Shown piece by piece: positions 7,373-13,856 of a DNA stretch of 15,767 nucleotides (its first letter is position 1; the number at the start of each line of letters is the position of its first letter). The DNA is taken from positions 1 through 15,767 of the forward strand of contig CAZXTD010000094.1 of the NCBI GenBank assembly GCA_964643575.1, in the 5' to 3' direction. The notes beneath the pieces were generated by a model. The model saw only the letters and a list, made by a program, of their open reading frames with translations, ran no database searches and had not been told where the DNA came from. Both the position numbers and the translations under genes were made by a program. This stretch comes from Glaciecola sp964643575 (GTDB taxonomy: Bacteria > Pseudomonadota > Gammaproteobacteria > Enterobacterales > Alteromonadaceae).

Positions 7373-9550
7373 CTAGTCTGCAGAACCACGGGTTTCCCCC
7401 AATAATATCTCTTTCACGTCAGACACCTGAGCAAAATTATTGCCACCTTTGTCGGCACCGGTTATCCACCAGTACACCATGCCAGCGTCAGAACAATCAA
7501 ATTTGTTTGCTTGGAAGGGCACAACACCGTCTTGTTCGGCGTAGGCGAGCATCTCCCACATAAATCGATAGCCTTCGTTTTCATGCTCTTTTGCCCAATC
7601 CCATGCGCTTATTGGGGTTTGCAAAGATACATTTTGATCGCCAATTTGATGCTCGGTAACGCCAAAATCTAGAATCTGCTGCCACGTAAAATAATCACCG
7701 CTATCATCGTTTGCGGGATGATGAGAAACCACATGAACATGTTTGATTACCGCTGGGTTTGCTTTTTCAAGCGCATAGCCTATTAAATCAGGCTCTCCAG
7801 CTTCAATAATCCAAAGTGGATCATCTTTGCTTGAGGCATTAATCGCATCTACTAAATCATCTCTGGCGGCATCTTGGCTAACTCGGCAGTTATAGTAATC
7901 TCTTAAATGGTTAAATGGCCCAAACAACTCAATGCTTTTGCCGCTGAGCTCATGTAGTACTTTTTGTCGGCGGGCTTCGTTTTGCGCATCAATTTGGCGG
8001 CCTTTGTTGCGAAAGGGATCTAAGTCGCAAGAATGTGAAAGGTGCACTAAACGGTCGGATAAACCAGCTTGCTGAAGTAAACCAAATATAACGGGCGTTG
8101 CGCCAATATCATCTGGGTCTGGCGAATTACCATCAATAACAACCGCTAAACGTCCAGACGGTGCTTGAATTTTATCGAGCTGAACGTCGGTTATATAACG
8201 CTCCCAGAATGCATGTACAGAGACCGCTTTTTGCCCTAACTCAAATATCCACCAAAGCTCGACGTTATCAGAAAAATCAACACCGCCATCTGGTATTGCT
8301 GAATAGTGGGCTTTAAAGCTACTTTTTTCTATTATGTTTTTTGCCTCTTGCCACAGTGCCCGTGAATGCGCTTTTGTATTTTTGGATGATGTAGCACTAT
8401 TGAGCCACTTGCTATCTTCATCAACATACATTGGCGTAAAAGGACCGCGTCGGTTCTTTCGTTTGTAAATCTGCATTGGCTTATTGCCGTCAGTAATTGC
8501 CTGATAAGTTGTTTTTTCTTTTACGAAAGCTAATGCTTCGGGGCTGGTGTGCTTTTCATTCCAATTACTATGCTGCACCACAATAATATTATTTTTAATT
8601 AGCGATTCTTGCACCCCTGATTCTATGAGCGCTATCAGCCAATCTTGAGTAAAATCGGATTGCCCAGCTTCCTGAATCCAAGCATTTCCACCTTGTGCAA
8701 GAACCGCACGAACACGGTCGCGCACTAGCGTAACAGAGGCATCCCAGTTTTCTTGGGCATCAGTCCAGTCAAAGTTCTTTCGTCCAAAGGCCACCTCCAT
8801 TAGTTCAGTAGCATCTATATATTTACCTTCTTGAATACCAGTGCTGCCAGCTACCGCAATACGATTAACACCTTGCATATCAGGGTGGACAAGCATCGAG
8901 CCTAGCGCTGCTATTGCATGAACATCGTCCGCATCTGGCTTTAAGTCAAATTGAGAAACAAGAATATCTTTGTGTTTGGCAAAACTACTGCGTTTTATAT
9001 TGCTCAAATCAGCAGGAGCAAAAGATAAGGACTGCCATCTACCGCGCGCCCAGGCTGTGCCATCATTCTCAGGAATTTCACCATTGGTATGCGCGTTTGA
9101 CTCTAAACTGATAATGTCGCCTTGTGATATCGAAATACCGCGCCACGTATGAGTTTCAGGTTTTAGGTCGCGCTCATCGTCTGGGCCAATATAAGAACTT
9201 CGGTAAGTGCCTTTAATTTTCTCGTTTATCAGCAATCTGAAAAGGGGCTCACCGTCCTCTTCGGTCATCACAGTAATGGTTACATCATACTTGCCGCTTA
9301 CCCCCTCAAAGGTTTTTTGCGCGCGGGCGAACAAAGCACGATATTCGTGTCGCCTTGCATCTATTCCCAAGGCATCGTTGCGTCTGTCTATATAGTAGGG
9401 CACATCACCGCTGTCTATTTTATCGAAGTCTTCGGTTGCGTCATAAACTATTAGCGATGTGTTAGCTTGTTTCTTTGTGGCTGCAAACACATTGATTGTT
9501 GTAGCGAGCAGAGCAAAACTAAACAACAAGATTACAAAATTATTATTCAT
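7373..9550 (-). CDS. Exported protein with two nucleoside-hydrolase-like halves (DUF1593-like) and an N-terminal accessory domain
   Basis: The start is the ATG at 9550, because AGGTGG lies 8 bases upstream; the GTG at 9562 is part of that site. From this start (725 aa) a signal peptide ends near NVFA. Residues about 55-180 form a beta-rich domain related to the C-terminal domain of the protein at 2605-3831. Two repeats of a nucleoside-hydrolase-like fold follow. Half one has D202, D206, D208, D209 (FDLKPDADDVHAIAAL), WIQEAGQSDF with E294, IIVVQHSNWN, and a VELWWIF region near 431-437. Half two has D474, D478, D480, D481 (IDGNSPDPDDIGA), WIIEAGEPDL with E584, HVVSHHPAND, and MVYWWITG near 691-698. 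The Asp cluster is the calcium site in inosine-uridine nucleoside hydrolases. In this locus a glycosidase or glycan-binding role is more likely than nucleoside cleavage, but function is unknown. It begins just after the rhamnose mutarotase stop, whose TAG abuts its ribosome-binding site. Confidence 0.8.
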   Translation of the reverse strand: MNNNFVILLFSFALLATTINVFAATKKQANTSLIVYDATEDFDKIDSGDVPYYIDRRNDALGIDARRHEYRALFARAQKTFEGVSGKYDVTITVMTEEDGEPLFRLLINEKIKGTYRSSYIGPDDERDLKPETHTWRGISISQGDIISLESNAHTNGEIPENDGTAWARGRWQSLSFAPADLSNIKRSSFAKHKDILVSQFDLKPDADDVHAIAALGSMLVHPDMQGVNRIAVAGSTGIQEGKYIDATELMEVAFGRKNFDWTDAQENWDASVTLVRDRVRAVLAQGGNAWIQEAGQSDFTQDWLIALIESGVQESLIKNNIIVVQHSNWNEKHTSPEALAFVKEKTTYQAITDGNKPMQIYKRKNRRGPFTPMYVDEDSKWLNSATSSKNTKAHSRALWQEAKNIIEKSSFKAHYSAIPDGGVDFSDNVELWWIFELGQKAVSVHAFWERYITDVQLDKIQAPSGRLAVVIDGNSPDPDDIGATPVIFGLLQQAGLSDRLVHLSHSCDLDPFRNKGRQIDAQNEARRQKVLHELSGKSIELFGPFNHLRDYYNCRVSQDAARDDLVDAINASSKDDPLWIIEAGEPDLIGYALEKANPAVIKHVHVVSHHPANDDSGDYFTWQQILDFGVTEHQIGDQNVSLQTPISAWDWAKEHENEGYRFMWEMLAYAEQDGVVPFQANKFDCSDAGMVYWWITGADKGGNNFAQVSDVKEILLGETRGSAD

Positions 9551-9562
9551 TATGATTTCCAC

Positions 9563-9877
9563 CTATTCCATATGAAATACTTGGGTAATTGGTGTGCTAA
9601 CGGGTTCATTATCAGGATGAGTTTCCATAATATCGGCCATAAAAGCCCACCACTTTTTCACGATAGGTGATAGAGGAAGCTGGTCCATTTTATGGTTACT
9701 CGCGCGTTTTAACACGGCAAACAGTTTATTCGATTCACTTTCAAGAAATATTGAGTAATCTGATACACCAGCTGCTTTTAACGCGAGCACGAGTTCTGGC
9801 CAAATTTCGTCATGACGTTTTTTGTATTCAGCTTCATTTCCAGGTAACAGGGTCATTACAAAAGCTACTTTTTCCAT
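9563..9877 (-). CDS. rhaM: L-rhamnose mutarotase
   Basis: Interconverts the alpha and beta anomers of L-rhamnose so that rhamnose isomerase receives its preferred form. At 104 residues it has the same length as E. coli RhaM (YiiL). Visible family features are YKKRHDEIWPEL at 18-29, with Tyr18 and the catalytic His22, then GVSDYSIFLE near 37-46 and the C-terminal MADIMETHPDNEP ending ITQVFHME. There is no signal peptide, so it works in the cytoplasm, unlike the exported products of the genes on both sides. Its stop codon TAG overlaps the ribosome-binding site of the next gene, suggesting translational coupling. Its presence is the clearest sign that the locus yields free L-rhamnose. The other rhamnose catabolic genes (isomerase, kinase, aldolase or the dehydrogenase route) are not in the window. 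Confidence 0.95.
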   Translation of the reverse strand: MEKVAFVMTLLPGNEAEYKKRHDEIWPELVLALKAAGVSDYSIFLESESNKLFAVLKRASNHKMDQLPLSPIVKKWWAFMADIMETHPDNEPVSTPITQVFHME

Positions 9878-9942
9878 TTATTTTCATCCATCTATAATTC
9901 TCAGATTTTTAAGACACTAATTTTTAGTTTCTAAAGCCGTTC

Positions 9943-10878
9943 TTAAAGTTTATCCAAATACGCTTGCCATTGCTCGTTACTGGTAATCTCACCTGCGCCT
10001 TCCCAAGCGAAACCAGCCTGATAAGTGAGTTTTCCTTCTGGGTTTGTGCTGGTGAACATCCAAATATGACTTTCATCTTTTATGTCGCTAGGAATATGCT
10101 GAATATCTTCGACAAGTGCGGGGGCTAGCAGGGCACCAGTGCCCACACCATAGCCATCAATAGTTTCCCATGCTGATATACGGCCAGCGTCCTTATTAAA
10201 ATAGACTTTGGCCTTTTCATCGTGGGTGGCAACACCAATAGCTATTGGTAGTGAGGCAGGTTTGTCGTCTAGCGTAAACACCGAATCCACTGTAAATAGC
10301 TGTGTGCCGAGTGGCATAGAGATAGTCTTCATTNNNNNNNNNNTCTTTTCTTTGACAATGCCTAAAGGCGTGTACCATTCGTATTGCAGTGTAAAAGATA
10401 CTTTATCGCCACCACTTTCGTTGATTTGGTAGGTTTTAAAGCTATGTGCGGTGTGCGCCTCACCATCTACCCATATTGCTGTTGCGCCAACGCCTCTGCT
10501 AATGCCGGTGTGGTAAGGATCATATCCTTCGCCGTGATCTTCATGGTACGAAATGCCGTTGAGGTGACCTGCATACCAACTATCAATAATTGAGTAGTCT
10601 ACTTTTTTAAACCATGCATCTACGCCGCTCGAATGCCCTTTTAAGGGAGCCGCTGGGCCATATACCCTAAATGCCACTTTATCGTTTTCCCATGCAAAAT
10701 CGTCACGTCGCTCGGGTACAAAACGTCCGTAGGCCATGACTTTTTTTTCTTGTGAGGCTGATGCCGTGACTGACGGTTTAGATGTTTCTGCGGTTTCACT
10801 CGTGCAAGCGCCAAGAAAAACACCCGAAGCAGCTAGCATTAAAGCGGTCTTAATTAAATTACTAAGGTTTTGTTTCAC
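9943..10878 (-). CDS. DUF4861 family lipoprotein (10 unknown bases inside)
   Basis: A 311-residue protein starting at GTG 10878, supported by AGGAA about 8 bases upstream; the next ATG would remove the start of the signal peptide. A lipobox FLGAC gives a lipidated Cys25. The mature part matches my recollection of DUF4861 proteins: YGRFVPERRDDFAWENDKVA, RVYGPA, YDPYHTGISRGVGATAIWVDG (a Tyr/His/Arg-rich segment that may be the active site), and a beta-sandwich-like remainder ending WQAYLDKL. DUF4861 genes recur in bacterial loci for rhamnose- and uronate-rich glycans. An ulvan locus in a marine Bacteroidetes was reported to encode an oligosaccharide dehydratase that makes unsaturated uronyl ends for GH105; whether that enzyme is of this family I cannot confirm from sequence alone. 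It sits 45 bp after GH105. A run of 10 N (10334-10343) hides about four residues; the frame is kept across it. Confidence 0.82.
   Translation of the reverse strand: MKQNLSNLIKTALMLAASGVFLGACTSETAETSKPSVTASASQEKKVMAYGRFVPERRDDFAWENDKVAFRVYGPAAPLKGHSSGVDAWFKKVDYSIIDSWYAGHLNGISYHEDHGEGYDPYHTGISRGVGATAIWVDGEAHTAHSFKTYQINESGGDKVSFTLQYEWYTPLGIVKEKXXXXMKTISMPLGTQLFTVDSVFTLDDKPASLPIAIGVATHDEKAKVYFNKDAGRISAWETIDGYGVGTGALLAPALVEDIQHIPSDIKDESHIWMFTSTNPEGKLTYQAGFAWEGAGEITSNEQWQAYLDKL
10334..10343. other. Run of 10 unknown bases (N) inside the DUF4861 gene
   Basis: Ten consecutive N. Reading continues in the same frame on both sides if the gap is truly 10 bases (or differs by a multiple of three). This is an assembly or masking gap, not biology. 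Confidence 0.99.
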
Positions 10879-10923
10879 GTCTAGTTCCTATCAGATTATT
10901 AATGTTTTTATTGCGTTAAAAGG

Positions 10924-12195
10924 TTATTTAGCTTTCGCTTTTTGAAAATCGTAAAGCTCAGAGCCTGCCAGCAGGTATGCGCCCACCGCATATATTTGTG
11001 AATCATCAAAACTGACGTTGTCAGGAGCATCACCAATTTGCTGGACCCAGCCCAACTTGCCGTTTGGATGTACAGCTGAATTAAGCGCGTTCCATCCTTT
11101 GACTACAGTTGGTAGGTAGTCGTTTTCTGACAACAAGCCTTCATTAATGCCCCAAGACATCCCGTAGGTAAAAAATGCAGTGCCGCTTGTTTCGGGTTGC
11201 GGCATATCCTCCATTGCCAGCAAAGACATTGCCCACGTACCGTCTTCCTTTTGAAGCGTTTTCAGCTTGGCAGCCATGGTAATAAATAAGTCTTCATAAA
11301 ATGCTCTATTGGGATCATCCTTTGGAATAAACTCCATCATTCTTGCCAAACCGCCAAAAACCCAACCCGCACCACGCGCCCAAAACAGCTGATTGCCAAA
11401 GGCGTCTTTTTCTGTCTTAAATCGGCTGTCGCGATACAATAGGTCGTAAGCTGGATCGAACAAATAATCAACGGTTGCTTTGACTTCTTTATGTGCATGT
11501 TCAGCATAACGAGGGTCGCCTGTGACTTGGCTCAGTCCGAGCCATGATGCTGGTGCCATAAACAGCGCGTCGGCCCAGCACCAGCGACGCTGACAAACAT
11601 ATGTCTCGTCTTGTGTACGCTCGGAAGTAAACTCGAGGGAGGTTTCTTGATAATCTGCGAGTATCTTTTCAAACTCCGCTTTAGTCGGCGCTAAAAACGC
11701 GTCATTTTGCTCGTGATTTAGGTAGTACCACAGGTATGTTTGCGCAATTAGTTGGTCGTCGCCAAAGTAGGGTACCTTGCCCAATTGCCAGTTCAACTGT
11801 TTCGTCTTATATTCAATCCAGCTGGTNNNNNNNNNNGTGTAAAAGGGATTGCCAGAGCGCTCAGCAATTTCGGTTAACCCAATATAAAAAGCCCCTTGCA
11901 CCCATCTGCCTTGCTCTAATGATTCGCCTCTTTTAAAGTCAAGGTATGCCAACGAATCTATTCTTGGCACTTGCCAATTTGCAACTTTTTCCATTTGTTT
12001 CAATATTTTTTCACTGCTTTGCAAGGTCAAAGCACCTTGCTGGTCAATGCTAGTCGCCGCATAAACGTCTTTTGATGTGTGCGTCTGCGTGCAGGCTGCA
12101 ATAACAAATACTGAGGTAGCAACTATTACAAGGGACGAGACTTTTGCTATTACGATATTCTTTGTATGGGTTAAAGCCGATGTAATTGCCCGCAT
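10924..12195 (-). CDS. GH105 unsaturated glucuronyl/rhamnogalacturonyl hydrolase, lipoprotein (10 unknown bases inside)
   Basis: Removes the 4,5-unsaturated uronic acid left at the non-reducing end of oligosaccharides by a polysaccharide lyase, through hydration of the double bond. The protein has 423 residues. A lipobox VIAAC places the lipidated Cys at 35. Family features in order: RWVQGAFYIGL (98-108); CQRRWCWADALFMAP (201-215), where D209 is the likely catalytic Asp equivalent to D143 of B. subtilis YteR; FWARGAGWVFGGLARM (271-286); ETSGTAFFTYGMSWGINEG (335-353); and YAVGAYLLAGSELY (402-415). AAGGA about 8 bases before the ATG supports the start. It is the first gene of the minus-strand operon and is divergent from the lyase candidate, the usual partner of GH105. 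Ten N at 11827-11836 hide about four residues near 120-123; the frame is kept. Confidence 0.94.
   Translation of the reverse strand: MRAITSALTHTKNIVIAKVSSLVIVATSVFVIAACTQTHTSKDVYAATSIDQQGALTLQSSEKILKQMEKVANWQVPRIDSLAYLDFKRGESLEQGRWVQGAFYIGLTEIAERSGNPFYXXXXTSWIEYKTKQLNWQLGKVPYFGDDQLIAQTYLWYYLNHEQNDAFLAPTKAEFEKILADYQETSLEFTSERTQDETYVCQRRWCWADALFMAPASWLGLSQVTGDPRYAEHAHKEVKATVDYLFDPAYDLLYRDSRFKTEKDAFGNQLFWARGAGWVFGGLARMMEFIPKDDPNRAFYEDLFITMAAKLKTLQKEDGTWAMSLLAMEDMPQPETSGTAFFTYGMSWGINEGLLSENDYLPTVVKGWNALNSAVHPNGKLGWVQQIGDAPDNVSFDDSQIYAVGAYLLAGSELYDFQKAKAK
11827..11836. other. Run of 10 unknown bases (N) inside the GH105 gene
   Basis: Ten consecutive N, as in the neighbouring DUF4861 gene about 1.5 kb away. 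The GH105 frame continues on both sides. An assembly or masking gap. Confidence 0.99.
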
Positions 12196-12241
12196 TGGAC
12201 GTTCCTTGTTTTTATTTTTACATTTAAAGTGATGATTGATA

Positions 12242-12267
12242 TTGCATTATTTTGAGCGTTAATGCAA
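12242..12267. promoter_or_regulatory. Perfect inverted repeat, candidate operator between GH105 and lyase genes
   Basis: TTGCATTA (12242-12249) and TAATGCAA (12260-12267) are exact reverse complements with a 10-bp centre, giving centres of symmetry about 18 bp apart, nearly two helical turns. It lies 47-72 bp upstream of the GH105 start, inside the 183-bp gap between two divergent operons, so one regulator could act on both. The cognate regulator is not in the window. Function is inferred from position and symmetry. Confidence 0.45.
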
Positions 12268-12310
12268 ACTTAGTGTAACGATAATGTTAATCAATTATTC
12301 ATATTTTAAC

Positions 12311-12319
12311 TGTGATAAT
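12311..12319 (+). promoter_or_regulatory. Possible extended -10 promoter for the lyase/TRAP operon
   Basis: TGT precedes GATAAT, matching the extended -10 form TGn-TATAAT with one change. No good -35 box is seen at 16-18 bp, which suits an extended -10 or activator-dependent promoter. It would give a leader of roughly 50 bases. The octamer GATAATGT also occurs at 12280-12287, 34 bp before its copy at 12314-12321. Confidence 0.4.
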
Positions 12320-12378
12320 GTATTTGTGACTGGGTGTGAGCAAACAAGCAAAACAACCCGACGAAGGAGCAATATAGG

Positions 12379-13791
12379 ATGGTCGTAATTAATGTAGGCA
12401 AGTTCTCGAAAGCGCTAGCGAGCATAAGTCTTTTGCTAATGCCTTTTTTGCTAAGCGTTGGTCCAATGAGTGTCAATCATGCACATGCAAATACAAGCGC
12501 AATTGATAGTTCAAATATTCACTCAAGCGCCATTGATAATGTGTGGTCGGGTCATCGCGTCAAACCTTTTCTGTTGACTAGAGGTAACCATCAATTTGTT
12601 GCTTACTACGACAGCAATCGACAAATGACAGTTGCACACAGAGCACTGGGCAAGGTATGGCGCTACTATAAGGTAGACAGCTATTTGGGGTGGGATAGTC
12701 ATAATTACGTTACTATGGAACTCGATAAAGAGGGATATTTGCATGTAACAGGAAATATGCACTCTGACCCTATCGAATACTTTAGAATGAGTGAACCTTA
12801 CAATGTACGGTCACTAAAACGTGTGGAACGGATGGTTGACGAGTCGCTCGAACAACGCATGACGTACCCTATTTTCATGTTGAACAAGAATCAAGATTTA
12901 TTGGTTAAATACAGAGATGGTGGTAGTGGTAATGGCAACGAAATTTATAATATTTATGACGTGAATACTAAGTCATGGTCGCGCTTGCACACCAATCAAT
13001 TCTTAGACGGTGAAGGTAAAATGAGTGCCTATTTTGAAGGGCCAAGACTTGGTCCCGATGGCAATTTTCATCTGATTTGGGTGTGGCGCAATACGCCAGA
13101 TGCCTCAACCAATCATAGTTTATCCTACGCACGCAGTCCCGATTTAGTGAGTTGGGAAGATTCTAACGGTAAATCGATAAGCCTTCCTCTAACACTGATG
13201 CAAACTGACATTGTAGATCCTGTTCCAGCTAAGGGCGGGATGATAAACAACAATGTAAAAATCGGATTTGACCAAAAACAACGCCCAGTTATTTCATATC
13301 ACAAGTATGACAATAACGGCGACACGCAAATGTATGTTGCGCGCAAAGAAGGCGACAACTGGAAAAGCTATCAAATTAGTAATTGGAAAGGTTTTAGATG
13401 GGATTTTGGCGGTGGAGGTTCACTTGGCAAATTTCCTATAGAACCCTTTTCGCCACAAGTCATTGACGAGAGCACAATTGGTGTTGTGGTTAGACGCGAT
13501 AATAATTATATTCGGTTTGTGCTTGATGCCGACAGCCTAAAAACTATCAAAACGGAAGACGCTAACCTTTACCCACCTCAGATTGCCGATATTGCTAAAG
13601 GGTCTAATTTCAATGTATTCGCCTCAACAAAACTGGAGTTAGAATTAAATGTATTTACAGGCCTTGGTGACAAAAGCCCAGAAGGCAATCAGTTTTATCT
13701 TTCTTGGTATGGGCAGCCGGGAAACCGTGACTTAGCTCACGTTTATATTCCGCACCCCAGTATTTTGTTGTTACATGAAGTAAAAGACTAA
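12379..13791 (+). CDS. BNR_4-type beta-propeller protein, probable PL24/PL25-like ulvan lyase
   Basis: Probably cleaves the polymer endolytically by beta-elimination beside a uronic acid, leaving the unsaturated ends that GH105 removes. The protein has 470 residues with a signal peptide cut near AHA-N (residue 37). It has the look of BNR_4 seven-bladed propellers: WDSHNYVTMELDKEGYLHV (105-123), GNMHSDP (125-131), LVKYRDGGSGNGNEIYN (175-191), FEGPRLGPDGNFHLIWVWR (219-237) and a WE-LP segment near 259-270. His108 and His128 are 20 residues apart, close to the paired catalytic and structural histidines described in PL24 and PL25 ulvan lyases; Tyr178 and Arg179 are further candidates. AAGGAG lies 9 bases before the ATG. 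It leads an operon with TRAP genes and is divergent from GH105. Other BNR_4 members of unknown activity remain an alternative. Confidence 0.82.
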   Translation: MVVINVGKFSKALASISLLLMPFLLSVGPMSVNHAHANTSAIDSSNIHSSAIDNVWSGHRVKPFLLTRGNHQFVAYYDSNRQMTVAHRALGKVWRYYKVDSYLGWDSHNYVTMELDKEGYLHVTGNMHSDPIEYFRMSEPYNVRSLKRVERMVDESLEQRMTYPIFMLNKNQDLLVKYRDGGSGNGNEIYNIYDVNTKSWSRLHTNQFLDGEGKMSAYFEGPRLGPDGNFHLIWVWRNTPDASTNHSLSYARSPDLVSWEDSNGKSISLPLTLMQTDIVDPVPAKGGMINNNVKIGFDQKQRPVISYHKYDNNGDTQMYVARKEGDNWKSYQISNWKGFRWDFGGGGSLGKFPIEPFSPQVIDESTIGVVVRRDNNYIRFVLDADSLKTIKTEDANLYPPQIADIAKGSNFNVFASTKLELELNVFTGLGDKSPEGNQFYLSWYGQPGNRDLAHVYIPHPSILLLHEVKD

Positions 13792-13856
13792 TATTCATTT
13801 GCTGTCCATTGCCAGTTTAGGCAGCACTTCGATAACGTTTTGATAGAGAGAACTAG

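Noticed and set aside
7373..9550. Calling this gene a true ribonucleoside hydrolase
   Set aside because: It is exported, duplicated and lies in a glycan locus; only the fold-level Asp motifs are shared, so substrate transfer from the name would be unsafe.
10334..10343. Frameshift or pseudogene at the N run in DUF4861 (and likewise in GH105)
   Set aside because: Both frames continue on each side with family-like sequence, so there is no evidence of disruption.
12311..12333. TGTGA with a nearby TTTGTGA as a CRP site
   Set aside because: The second half is in direct, not inverted, orientation; it does not fit TGTGA-N6-TCACA.
13792..13856. Hairpin-like bases between the lyase gene and dctP as a terminator
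   Set aside because: The stem is short and bulged and no T run follows; the 65-bp gap and common strand suggest readthrough into the TRAP genes.
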